A stretch of DNA of 64,000 nucleotides from Microbacterium arborescens (GTDB lineage Bacteria > Actinomycetota > Actinomycetes > Actinomycetales > Microbacteriaceae). The position numbers and the translations under genes were made by a program. Positions 1 through 7,323 of the stretch are shown here, in pieces; within the stretch, counting starts at the first letter, position 1; every line of letters starts with the position of its first letter. Below the pieces are notes generated by a model. The model had not been told where the DNA came from. It was given only the letters and a program-made list of their open reading frames with translations, and made no database searches. Location of the stretch: assembly GCF_030369635.1 (NCBI RefSeq), contig NZ_CP128474.1, positions 558,001 to 622,000 on the forward strand. The letters are read 5' to 3'.

Positions 1-348
1 GCGCAGCGGCACGCGGGTGTCGAGCGGCGGTTCGCTGATGCCGCTCGTGTGGCTCACCAGGTGCGAGAGGCGAACGGTGTCGTCCCGATCCTGGCCGAAG
101 TCGGGCAGGGCGCGGGTCAGCGGCGTCTGCAGGGTGAGCCGGCCGCGCTCGATGGCGCGCGCGGCGGAGATGCCGAGCAGCGGCTTCGTGATCGAGAAGA
201 GCGCGTACCGGTCGTCGACGTCGGCGGCGACGGCGTCGAGGGCGAGGATGCCGCGCGCGTCCGCGATGCCGACGACCGCGGACGGCAGCCGGCCGTCTCC
301 CACATGTCGACGGGCCCAATCGAACGCAGCGGTGAAGCTCGAGGTCAT
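1..348 (-). CDS. Serine hydrolase, beta-lactamase/esterase (class C-like) family, partial
   Basis: The N-terminal 116 residues of a serine hydrolase of the penicillin-binding-protein/class C beta-lactamase fold; the C-terminal part lies beyond the left edge. The SxxK catalytic motif is SITK at residues 52-55, and a typical LSHLVSHTSGI stretch follows near residue 97. Such proteins are usually cytoplasmic or secreted esterases or D-aminopeptidases. There is no signal peptide, so I infer a cytoplasmic enzyme. The ATG at 348 has no Shine-Dalgarno. A TAGGCT -10 box ends six bases upstream, so the mRNA is probably leaderless. A LacI-type operator overlaps the promoter. The substrate is unknown. 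Confidence 0.8.
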   Translation of the reverse strand, partial: MTSSFTAAFDWARRHVGDGRLPSAVVGIADARGILALDAVAADVDDRYALFSITKPLLGISAARAIERGRLTLQTPLTRALPDFGQDRDDTVRLSHLVSHTSGISEPPLDTRVPLR

Positions 349-354
349 CGCGCC

Positions 355-375
355 AGCCTACGGGAAGCGTTTTCC
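355..375 (-). promoter_or_regulatory. Leaderless promoter with LacI-type operator before the serine hydrolase
   Basis: On the minus strand a TAGGCT -10 element (355-360) stands exactly six bases before the ATG at 348. Just upstream, at 363-375, is GGAAGCGTTTTCC (plus-strand reading), one of the window's recurring LacI-family operator palindromes, so a bound repressor would cover the -10/-35 spacer. Confidence 0.6.
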
Positions 376-396
376 GTCCGCGAGGAGCCCGACCGG

Positions 397-1836
397 CTAC
401 GGGAGCGCGAGCACGCCGTTGCGACGGTGCGGGATGCCGGGCAGTGCGTCGTCGCGCAGCTCGCGCGGCAGCAGGGCGGAGGGCGCGTCCTGGAAGACGA
501 GCGGGCGCAGGAAGCGACGGATGGCGGTGGCTCCGACCGACGTGTGCAGGGAGGTGGTCGCGGGCCACGGCCCGCCGTGGTGCTGCGACCAGGTCACCGC
601 GACACCGGTCGGCCACCCGGCGAACAGCACACGGCCGGCACGCTCCTGCAGCAGAGCGAGGGTCGCGGCGACATCGTCGGCCGGCTCGGAGTGCAGGGTG
701 GCTGTGAGGCTTCCGGGCACGGCGGCGAGGGCTGCGCGGAGGTCGTCCTCTCCGGTGTACTCGACGAGGAGGGTGACGGGGCCGAAGCACTCCTCGAGGA
801 GGACCTCCGGGCGGGCTGCGACGGCCGACACGTCCGACACGAGCACGACGGGGCGTGCCCCTTCGCCCGCGACGCCCTCCGCCGCCACGCGCACCGACGC
901 GTCGGCCTCGAGCGCTGAGATCCCGGACGGGAAGGCCTCGGTGATGCGGTCGGTCAGCAGCGGGCCGCCGGTCGCGCCGGCGGCTGCGCCGGCGACGGCC
1001 TCGACGAATCCACTGCCGCGGGGCACGAACACGACGCCCGGCTTGGTGCAGAACTGGCCCGCGCCGAGCGTGAACGAGGACACGAGTCCGCGGGCGAGCT
1101 CGTCGCCGCGGACCACGACGGCCGCGGGCGTGACGACCACGGGGTTCACGCTGCCGAGCTCGCCGTAGAACGGGATCGGATCGGGGCGCCCCGACGCGAG
1201 GTCGAACAGGGCGCGTCCGCCCGATACCGAGCCGGTGAAACCCGCTGCTCGGACGAGAGGATGCTGCACGAGCGCGTTGCCGGCCTCGCGGCCCTCGACG
1301 AGCGCGAACGAGCCCTCCGGGGCGCCCGCACCGCGGAGCGCTTCGGCGGCGATCTCGGCCGTGCGGCGCGAGAGCTCGGGGTGCCCGGAGTGCGCCTTGA
1401 CGATCACGGGGTTGCCGGCGGCGAGGGCCGAAGCCGTGTCGCCGCCGCACACCGAGAAGGCGAAGGGGAAGTTCGACGCCGAGAACACCGCGACGGGTCC
1501 GACCCCCACGAGCATGCGGCGCAGCTCGGGGCGGGGCGGCGTCGCGGCGGGGTCGGCGTCGTCGATCGTGATCTCGCGGAAAGACCCCTCTGTCACGACA
1601 GCGGCGAACAGCCGAAGCTGTCCCGACGTACGGCCGACCTCGCCCCGCAGGCGCGTCTCGCCGAGGCGGGTCTCGCGATCGGCGATCGCGACGAGCTCGT
1701 CGGCGGCCCCGTCGAGGGCGTCGGCCAGGGCGCGCAGCCAGGCGGCGCGGGTCGCGGCATCCGAATCGCGCCAGATCGGGGCTGCCGCTGCCGCGGCGGC
1801 GGTCAGTTCGTCGATGCGATCGGGGGTCGTGGTCAT
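397..1836 (-). CDS. Aldehyde dehydrogenase, probable 2,5-dioxovalerate (alpha-ketoglutarate semialdehyde) dehydrogenase
   Basis: NAD(P)-dependent aldehyde dehydrogenase of 479 residues, the usual length for alpha-ketoglutarate semialdehyde dehydrogenases. Visible catalytic residues are Asn122 (SASNFPF), Glu226 (FYGELGSVNP) and the nucleophile Cys263 (GAGQFCTKPG). The FYGELGSVNP and GAGQFCT wording is typical of the 2,5-dioxovalerate branch. It would perform the last step of oxidative hexuronate/aldarate catabolism, giving 2-oxoglutarate, and is the last gene of the operon that contains kdgD. It starts 26 bases after the enolase gene ends. Function is strongly supported by the neighbours; the exact cofactor is not visible. 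Confidence 0.88.
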   Translation of the reverse strand: MTTTPDRIDELTAAAAAAAPIWRDSDAATRAAWLRALADALDGAADELVAIADRETRLGETRLRGEVGRTSGQLRLFAAVVTEGSFREITIDDADPAATPPRPELRRMLVGVGPVAVFSASNFPFAFSVCGGDTASALAAGNPVIVKAHSGHPELSRRTAEIAAEALRGAGAPEGSFALVEGREAGNALVQHPLVRAAGFTGSVSGGRALFDLASGRPDPIPFYGELGSVNPVVVTPAAVVVRGDELARGLVSSFTLGAGQFCTKPGVVFVPRGSGFVEAVAGAAAGATGGPLLTDRITEAFPSGISALEADASVRVAAEGVAGEGARPVVLVSDVSAVAARPEVLLEECFGPVTLLVEYTGEDDLRAALAAVPGSLTATLHSEPADDVAATLALLQERAGRVLFAGWPTGVAVTWSQHHGGPWPATTSLHTSVGATAIRRFLRPLVFQDAPSALLPRELRDDALPGIPHRRNGVLALP

Positions 1837-1861
1837 CGCTGTTCCTCGTCGTGTTCGGTGG

Positions 1862-2980
1862 TCAGGCGTCGGTGATCGACGGATCGGTGATCGACGGATC
1901 GGTGAAGCGCAGGCCCAGGCCGAGATGGTCGGCTTCGCGCAGTCGGCCGCCGACGATCACGACAGGACAGGGGTCGCGCAGGGCGCCGAGTTCGGCGAAA
2001 CCGGCGTCCTCGACGTCCTCCACCCAGGGCTCGGCAGCACCGCCGGGGAGGGTCAGCGCCAGCTGACCCGACAGCTCCGGCAGCAGGTGCGGGTGCAGTT
2101 CGGCGCCGGCATCCTCGGCGACCGCGGCGATGCGCTGCAGCGGCGTGATCCCGCCGACGCGCACGACGTTGGGCTGGACGATCTGCGCGGCGCCCCGCCG
2201 CAGCATCTCGGCGAAGCGGTAGGCGGTGTGCAGGTTCTCCCCGACGGCGATCGGAATGCGCGGCCCGCCGCCGAGCCGACGTGCGAGCTCGGCGTGACCG
2301 TCGATGTCGTCGGCGCGCAGGGGCTCCTCGATCCAGCCGGGCTGAACCTCCGCGAGGACCTCGATCGACCGCGTCGCGCGGTCGAGCTCCCAGCGCTGAT
2401 TGGCGTCGATCATCAGGCCGCGGTCGGGTCCCAGCACCGAGCGCACGGCGCGGAGCCGGTCGAGGTCTTCGGCGACGTCCGCCTTGCCGACCTTGATCTT
2501 CACCGCGCTGAATCCCCGGTCGACCCATCGCTCGACCTGGGCGACGAGTTCATCGATCGAGTAATGCAGGTTGACGCCGCTGCCGTACACGCGCGCGCTC
2601 TCGCGCCGCCGCCCGATCAGCGTGGAGACCGACGAACCCGCTGCGCGTGCCGCGGCATCCCACAGCGCCAGGTCGAGGCCCGCGAGCGCGATCGTGGTCA
2701 CGCCACCGCCGCCGGCCTCGTGCACGTGCTCCCAGAGCCCCTGCCACGCGTCACCGGGGTCGGCGGATCGGCCGACCGCGGCGGGGGCGATGTCGTGGCG
2801 CAGGAGCGCGAGCACCGCCTCGGCGCCGATCTGGGGTGTCCAGGCGAAGCCCCAGCCCTCGGCGCCGTCGCTGCGGCGCAGGTGGGTCGCGATGACGCCG
2901 ACCGAGGTCACATCGGCGGCCCACGGCCGGGTGAGCGGGATCCGGATCAGACGCGCGTCGAGGGCTGCGATCGTCGTCAC
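1862..2980 (-). CDS. Enolase-superfamily (mandelate racemase/muconate lactonizing type) cycloisomerase or aldarate dehydratase
   Basis: A 372-residue enolase-superfamily enzyme. It has an N-terminal capping domain and a barrel with the KxK pair (Lys161, Lys163), metal ligands near Asp192 (IDANQ), Glu218/219 (IEEP) and Glu248 (GENLHT), and His296/His298 (HPHLL). Context between uronate dehydrogenase, KdgD and the semialdehyde dehydrogenase suggests it turns the aldarolactone or aldarate into 3-deoxy-2-keto-hexarate, as galactarolactone cycloisomerase or glucarate/galactarate dehydratase do; I cannot decide which. The start is a GTG whose GTGA overlaps the kdgD stop, indicating translational coupling. 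The C-terminus carries a duplicated SITDP from a 15-base tandem repeat. Confidence 0.82.
   Translation of the reverse strand: MTTIAALDARLIRIPLTRPWAADVTSVGVIATHLRRSDGAEGWGFAWTPQIGAEAVLALLRHDIAPAAVGRSADPGDAWQGLWEHVHEAGGGGVTTIALAGLDLALWDAAARAAGSSVSTLIGRRRESARVYGSGVNLHYSIDELVAQVERWVDRGFSAVKIKVGKADVAEDLDRLRAVRSVLGPDRGLMIDANQRWELDRATRSIEVLAEVQPGWIEEPLRADDIDGHAELARRLGGGPRIPIAVGENLHTAYRFAEMLRRGAAQIVQPNVVRVGGITPLQRIAAVAEDAGAELHPHLLPELSGQLALTLPGGAAEPWVEDVEDAGFAELGALRDPCPVVIVGGRLREADHLGLGLRFTDPSITDPSITDA
1871..1905. repeat. 15-base tandem repeat in the 3' end of the enolase gene
   Basis: GGTGATCGACGGATC occurs twice head to tail (1871-1885 and 1886-1900), followed by a partial third unit (GGTGA). It encodes the tandem SITDP at the extreme C-terminus and keeps the frame, so unit-number changes would alter only tail length. 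Confidence 0.9.
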
Positions 2981-3876
2981 AGCAGGGCGCGTCCGGCGTC
3001 GAGGATGGCCGCGAGGCGGCGTTCCTGATCGGCGGTGGGGTCGACGAGCGGGGCGCGCACGCCGCCGACGGCCTGGCCGCTCAGACGCAGCCCCGCCTTG
3101 ATGAGCGAGACGCCGAAGCCGGGCGTCTCGTCGCGCAGCGCCACGAGCGGGGCGTAGAACGCGTCGAGCAGTGCCAGGCGGCGCTCTTCGTCGTGCTCGA
3201 TGTAGGCCCGGTAGTACGCGTTCGCGACCTCGGGGACCATGGCGAAAGCAGCGGACGAGTACAGCGGTACGCCGATGCCGCGGTACGCGGCCTGGGTGAG
3301 CTCGGCGGTGAGTAGCCCGTTGAAGAAGGCGAAGTCGTCGCGACCGGTGGCGGCGATCGCGCGGACGATGAGCTGCGTCGCGCCGATGTCGCCCGTGCCG
3401 TCCTTGAAGCCGACGACCCGCGGGTTCTCGGCGAGGCGGCGCATCGACTCGGGGGTGAACTGCGCGTTGGCGCGGTGGTACACGATCACGGGCAGATCGG
3501 ATGCCGCAGCGATCGCCTCGATGTAGGCGACGAGTCCCGCCTGCGGTCCGCCGACGAGGTACGGCGGCAGGGCGAGCAGGGCGTCGGCCCCGGCGTCGGC
3601 GGCTGCGCGAGCCGTCTCGAGGGCGTGGCCGAGCGGACCGCCGGTTCCGGCGACGACGGGAACGGCGCCCGCGACGCTCGCGACCGCGGTGCGGACCACG
3701 GCGGCCGCCTCGGCGGTCGAGAGCGCGTGGAACTCGCCCGTCCCGCAGGCCGGGAACACGCCGCCGGCGCCGTGGCGGACGCCTCGGCCCACGTGCGACG
3801 CCAGCAGGTCGTGGTCGACGGCGCCGGAAGCGTCGAAGGGGGTGACGGGGAAGAAGAGGATGCCGTCGAAGTTCAT
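2977..3876 (-). CDS. kdgD: 5-dehydro-4-deoxyglucarate dehydratase
   Basis: A 299-residue member of the dihydrodipicolinate synthase/N-acetylneuraminate lyase family. It shows the GTGE substrate-binding motif (45-48), catalytic Tyr133 (VIVYHRANAQF) and the Schiff-base Lys158 (GFKDGTGD). The ACGTGEF and YHRANAQFTP wording is characteristic of KdgD, which dehydrates and decarboxylates 5-keto-4-deoxy-glucarate to 2,5-dioxovalerate. It overlaps the upstream dehydrogenase by ATGA and the downstream enolase by GTGA, so all three are co-translated. The product feeds the aldehyde dehydrogenase two genes downstream. Confidence 0.9.
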   Translation of the reverse strand: MNFDGILFFPVTPFDASGAVDHDLLASHVGRGVRHGAGGVFPACGTGEFHALSTAEAAAVVRTAVASVAGAVPVVAGTGGPLGHALETARAAADAGADALLALPPYLVGGPQAGLVAYIEAIAAASDLPVIVYHRANAQFTPESMRRLAENPRVVGFKDGTGDIGATQLIVRAIAATGRDDFAFFNGLLTAELTQAAYRGIGVPLYSSAAFAMVPEVANAYYRAYIEHDEERRLALLDAFYAPLVALRDETPGFGVSLIKAGLRLSGQAVGGVRAPLVDPTADQERRLAAILDAGRALL

Positions 3877-4808
3877 GCCGGCACGTCCTTTCGGGTGTCG
3901 GTGAGGGAGGGGTCATCGGCCAGGGCGTCACGCCACGAATGACGCGGCGCCCAGCCGAGCAGACGCCGCGCCTTCTCGTTGGAGAAGGCGGGAGTCGTGC
4001 CGGTGAGAACGGCGGCGACCTCGTGCGTGCCGGGGTGGAAGCGGGGGATGAGCTCGGCGAGCGGGTGGCGTGCGAGGGCGTCGTCGGCCCCGACGAAGAA
4101 CGTCTCGGCATTCGGGATCGTCGGCAGGGCGGCCAGGAGAGTGTCGGCGAACGAGGCTACGTCACGTGCGTCGACGTAGTTGAACAGCGCAGGCGCGGCG
4201 AGGGCCGGGTCGTCGAGGCGTTCACGGACGGTGTGGCCCTGCTGCGTCGGCGCTCCGCGCCACTCTTCGGGCGCGATGACATAACAGGGGCGGAACGCGG
4301 CGAAGCGCACGGCGTCACCGGTCTGCCGGTGCAGCATCCGCATCGTCTGCTCGATGACGAGCTTCGACAGCGCGTAGCTGTTCCACGGGCGGGGCGGGGT
4401 GTCTTCGTCGAGGGGGAAGCGGTCGGGCACCCAGCCGCGCGGCGCGCCGTAACCCAGCACGGTGGGGCTGGAGGCGGCCACGACCCGGGGGATCCCGGCG
4501 GTGACCGCCCCGCCGAGCACCGAGACGGCCAGCGCGGCGTTCGTGCGCATGATGACGTCTTCGGGGGCGCTGAAGGGAACCGCGATGGCGGCGAGGTGGA
4601 TGACCGCGGTCGCGCGCTGCGCGCGGAGTGCGGCGGCGGTGGCCTCGGCGTCGAGCAGGTCGATCGCGAGCTGATCGGCGCCCTGGAGCTCGGGGGCGTC
4701 GGAGACCGCGCGGTCGAAGGACACCACGCGATGGCCCGCGGCGACGAGGCCGCCGACGAGGCTGCGACCGAGGCGGCCCGCGCCGCCGGTGACGACGACC
4801 CGGCTCAT
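3873..4808 (-). CDS. udh: NAD-dependent epimerase/dehydratase family protein, probable uronate dehydrogenase
   Basis: A 311-residue extended short-chain dehydrogenase. It has a Rossmann GGAGRLG motif (residues 8-14), Ser near 113-114 (AASSPTVLGYG) and the YxxxK pair Tyr145/Lys149. Uronate dehydrogenases of this family oxidise galacturonate or glucuronate to the aldarolactone. That activity fits the KdgD, enolase and semialdehyde dehydrogenase genes directly downstream, but a sugar-nucleotide or other epimerase/dehydrogenase role cannot be excluded by eye. The start is an ATG whose ATGA overlaps the stop of the preceding oxidoreductase gene, and its own stop overlaps the kdgD start. Confidence 0.75.
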   Translation of the reverse strand: MSRVVVTGGAGRLGRSLVGGLVAAGHRVVSFDRAVSDAPELQGADQLAIDLLDAEATAAALRAQRATAVIHLAAIAVPFSAPEDVIMRTNAALAVSVLGGAVTAGIPRVVAASSPTVLGYGAPRGWVPDRFPLDEDTPPRPWNSYALSKLVIEQTMRMLHRQTGDAVRFAAFRPCYVIAPEEWRGAPTQQGHTVRERLDDPALAAPALFNYVDARDVASFADTLLAALPTIPNAETFFVGADDALARHPLAELIPRFHPGTHEVAAVLTGTTPAFSNEKARRLLGWAPRHSWRDALADDPSLTDTRKDVPA

Positions 4809-6139
4809 GGGCGGCGGTCGAGCAGGCGGATGCCGAGCTCGGAGGTGTGCACGGGAAGCCCCGAGGCCAGCGACAGGTTGCCTGCGATGCCCACCGCGAT
4901 CGACCGCACGCCGTCGGCCCACCCGGCGGGCCGGGCCAGCGGGTCGTCGCCGGGGCCGACGAAGACGTCGGCGAGCAGCAGCTCGTCTCCGCCCCCGTGG
5001 CCGCCCTCGCCCGACTCGATCGGGATCTCGACGGCGTCCTCCCAGTGTCGCTGGACGATCAGCCGCTCGCCCTGCGGGCGGAGCGAGACCGGGCCCCCGG
5101 CCTCGACCGCCGAAGGGTCGAGCACGGGGTGCAGACCCTCGTCCTCGAGGACGGCGCCGCGCTCGACGACCTCGAGCTCGGCGCGGCCCTCGGTGCCGTT
5201 GACGGCGACGCGGTATCCCTCCCACGGGGCGTGGGCGTTGAGCGAGTACGACATCGTCGCACCGCCGGCGTAGTCGACGACGAGTGCGAGGTTGTCCTCG
5301 ATCGTGATGCCCGCGCCGAAGACGTCGCGATCGCGCAGGTAGCCGTCATGGCTCTCGGCCTCGAGGTACAGGGCGCGCAGGCGATCGTCGTCGCGCAGGT
5401 CGAGCTCGAACGGGTCGTGGCGTCCGTCGTGCGTGCCGCGCAGGGGGCGCTCGCCGAGTTCGCGGGCGCGGGCGTTCTCGGCCCCGTAGAAGCGCAGGCC
5501 GCCGGAGGCGAAGACGCGGCGCGGCTCGTCGCGGATCCACCAGTTGACGAGGTCGAAGTGGTGGCTCGCCTTGTGGACGAGCAGCCCGCCCGAGTGCACC
5601 TTCTCGCGGTGCCAGCGGCGGAAGTAGTCGGCGCCGTGCTTCGTGTCGAGCATCCACGAGAAGTCGACCGAGGTCACCCGTCCGATGCGGCCGTCCTGGA
5701 TCACCTGGCGGAGCGCGCTGTTGCGCGGCGAGTAGCGGTAGTTGAAGGTCAGCACGACCGAGCGGCCCGTGCGCTCGACGGCATCCTCGATCGCGGCGGC
5801 GCTCGGCGCGTCGATCGTGAGTGGCTTCTCGACGACCACGTCGGCGCCGGCGTCGAGCGAGCGGACGATGAGCGAGGCGTGCAGGTCGTCACGCGCGGTG
5901 ATGATCACTCGCTCGGTCTCGGAATCGCGGACCATCCGCTCGAGGTCGTCAGGCGACCACAGCGTCGGGGCCGGCAGGCCGCGCGCGATCAGCTGGTCGC
6001 GGTAATGCTCGGCCCGCACCGGGTTCGGCTCGCAGATCGCGACGAGCTCCGCCCGATCGGCGTGCGTCCCGGTGATGGCGTCGACGTACATCTGGGCGCG
6101 GTGTCCCGCGCCGATCAGGGCGTAACGCGTGCGGGTCAT
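4805..6139 (-). CDS. Gfo/Idh/MocA family oxidoreductase, first gene of the uronate operon
   Basis: A 444-residue NAD(P)-dependent oxidoreductase, somewhat longer than typical members. It has N-terminal Rossmann GAGHRA (10-15), the family EKP motif (104-106) with the catalytic Lys, and a C-terminal alpha/beta substrate domain. The ATG at 6139 is chosen over one six codons upstream because AAGGAGA precedes it at good spacing. Oxidation or epimerisation of a uronate-containing substrate is inferred only from operon position; the substrate is unknown. Its stop overlaps the next start by ATGA. Confidence 0.82.
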   Translation of the reverse strand: MTRTRYALIGAGHRAQMYVDAITGTHADRAELVAICEPNPVRAEHYRDQLIARGLPAPTLWSPDDLERMVRDSETERVIITARDDLHASLIVRSLDAGADVVVEKPLTIDAPSAAAIEDAVERTGRSVVLTFNYRYSPRNSALRQVIQDGRIGRVTSVDFSWMLDTKHGADYFRRWHREKVHSGGLLVHKASHHFDLVNWWIRDEPRRVFASGGLRFYGAENARARELGERPLRGTHDGRHDPFELDLRDDDRLRALYLEAESHDGYLRDRDVFGAGITIEDNLALVVDYAGGATMSYSLNAHAPWEGYRVAVNGTEGRAELEVVERGAVLEDEGLHPVLDPSAVEAGGPVSLRPQGERLIVQRHWEDAVEIPIESGEGGHGGGDELLLADVFVGPGDDPLARPAGWADGVRSIAVGIAGNLSLASGLPVHTSELGIRLLDRRP

Positions 6140-6178
6140 GGCTCTCCTTCGTGCCAAGAGCTGAGACGCCGCCGATAT

Positions 6179-6213
6179 GGGAAAGCGCTCTCAGGAAACG
6201 TTTTCTCAGCGTA
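6179..6213 (-). promoter_or_regulatory. Promoter with two tandem LacI-type operators for the uronate operon
   Basis: A TACGCT -10 box on the minus strand (6208-6213) precedes two operator palindromes: GGAAACGTTTTCTC at 6194-6207, where transcription should begin, and GGGAAAGCGCTCTC at 6179-6192. Both would sit in the early transcribed region, a repressing position. The adjacent LacI gene is the natural candidate regulator. Confidence 0.65.
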
Positions 6214-6231
6214 GCACGAGCCGCGTCGCAG

Positions 6232-6264
6232 GCGCGAGGGCGCGATGCGCAGCGCGAGGGCGCG
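6232..6264. repeat. Short direct repeat downstream of the LacI gene
   Basis: GCGCGAGGGCGCG occurs at 6232-6244 and again at 6252-6264, a 20-base period, between the LacI stop codon and the divergent uronate-operon promoter. No function is visible. Confidence 0.8.
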
Positions 6265-6268
6265 GAGC

Positions 6269-7261
6269 TCAGGCGGCCGGGGCTCCGGTGCTGCCGCGCA
6301 CGATGACCTCGGGCGAGACCGTGACAGCCGGGTCGGGCGTGCGGCCCTCGAGGAGATCGTGGAGCGCCGACCAGGCTCGAGCGCCGAGCTCTCCCATCGG
6401 CACGGCGGCCGTCGTGAGCGCGGGGGAGGTGTAGCGGGCGAAGGGGATGTCGTCGAAGCCGGCGATCGAGAGCCGGCCGGGAACGGGGATGCCGCGCTCG
6501 GTCGCCGCGCTCAGCAGGCCCATCGCCGACAGGTCGTTGAAGGCCAGCACCGCCGTCGCCCCGGATGACAGCACGTCATCGAGGGCGCCCGCTCCGCTGG
6601 CGAAGTCGACGCCGGCGGGGATCTCGACGATCTCGCAGTCCGGCAGCTCCCGCCGCGCGTCCTCGAGCGCGGAGAGTCGCTGCCCGCTCGAGGCGCTGCG
6701 TGCTGCGCCGGCGAGGTAGGCGAATCGGCGGTGGCCCTGTGCGTAGAGATGATCGATGATCGCGCGCAGCGGCGTCCGGTAGTCGGCGGCGACGCTCGGG
6801 GCATCGCCGGTGCGGTTGACCAGCACGACGGGTGCGACGTCGGCGACGACCTCGGCGAGCTGCTCATCGCTCATACGCGGCGCGCACAGGATCAGTCCGT
6901 CCGAGCGTCGACGAGACTCGAGCGCGAGCAGACGCTCTTCGTCGACGTGCTCGTCGGAGTCGGCGATGAGCACGTGGTACCCGTCGGCGACCGCTGCCCG
7001 GCTGAGGCCGCGCAGCATCCCCTGGAACGTCGGGTTCGCGAGGTCGGGCACCACGACCGAGATGGTCTGGGTGCGCCCGAGCACGAGGCTGCGGGCGAGC
7101 GGATTGGCCGAGTACCCGAGCTGGGCCGCCGAGGCCCGTACCCGCTCGGCAAGGGCTGGGTCGACGGTGGCGTTGCCGTTCATGACGCGCGAGACGGTGG
7201 CCAGCGACACGCCCGCGTGCGCGGCGACGTCGGTGATCGTGGTCTGCTTCGCTCCGGCCAT
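6269..7261 (-). CDS. LacI-family transcriptional regulator, probable uronate-operon repressor
   Basis: A 330-residue regulator. It has an N-terminal LacI helix-turn-helix (about residues 8-34, TITDVAAHAGVSLATVSRV), hinge helix near 50-60, and a periplasmic-binding-protein-like effector domain to the C-terminus. It is followed in the same direction by the uronate operon, whose promoter carries two operators, and diverges from the M24-like gene through a shared operator. I infer it represses both and itself. The effector may be a uronate or aldarate. Confidence 0.92.
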   Translation of the reverse strand: MAGAKQTTITDVAAHAGVSLATVSRVMNGNATVDPALAERVRASAAQLGYSANPLARSLVLGRTQTISVVVPDLANPTFQGMLRGLSRAAVADGYHVLIADSDEHVDEERLLALESRRRSDGLILCAPRMSDEQLAEVVADVAPVVLVNRTGDAPSVAADYRTPLRAIIDHLYAQGHRRFAYLAGAARSASSGQRLSALEDARRELPDCEIVEIPAGVDFASGAGALDDVLSSGATAVLAFNDLSAMGLLSAATERGIPVPGRLSIAGFDDIPFARYTSPALTTAAVPMGELGARAWSALHDLLEGRTPDPAVTVSPEVIVRGSTGAPAA

Positions 7262-7288
7262 CGTGCCCCCGCCCTCTCCGGTCCGGCC

Positions 7289-7310
7289 ATACTATGCGAG
7301 GAAACGTTTT
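7289..7310. promoter_or_regulatory. Overlapping divergent -10 boxes and LacI-type operator
   Basis: TACTAT (7290-7295, plus) and TAGTAT (7289-7294 read on the minus strand) are back-to-back -10 boxes for the M24-like gene and the LacI gene. GAGGAAACGTTTTA (7297-7310) lies at the plus-strand start of transcription and just upstream of the minus-strand -10, so one bound repressor could control both directions. Confidence 0.6.
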
Positions 7311-7323
7311 ATGACAGGAGACG

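Noticed and set aside
1235..3028. Long plus-strand open frame of 597 codons opposite the aldehyde dehydrogenase and enolase genes
   Set aside because: It is antisense to two genes with intact catalytic motifs, has low-complexity Arg/Ala/Ser-rich content, and has no recognisable domain. Such shadows are expected at this G+C content.
3939..5273. Plus-strand open frame of 444 codons opposite uronate dehydrogenase and Gfo/Idh genes
   Set aside because: Its composition is that of a reverse-complement shadow, and it crosses the coupled ATGA junction of two real genes.
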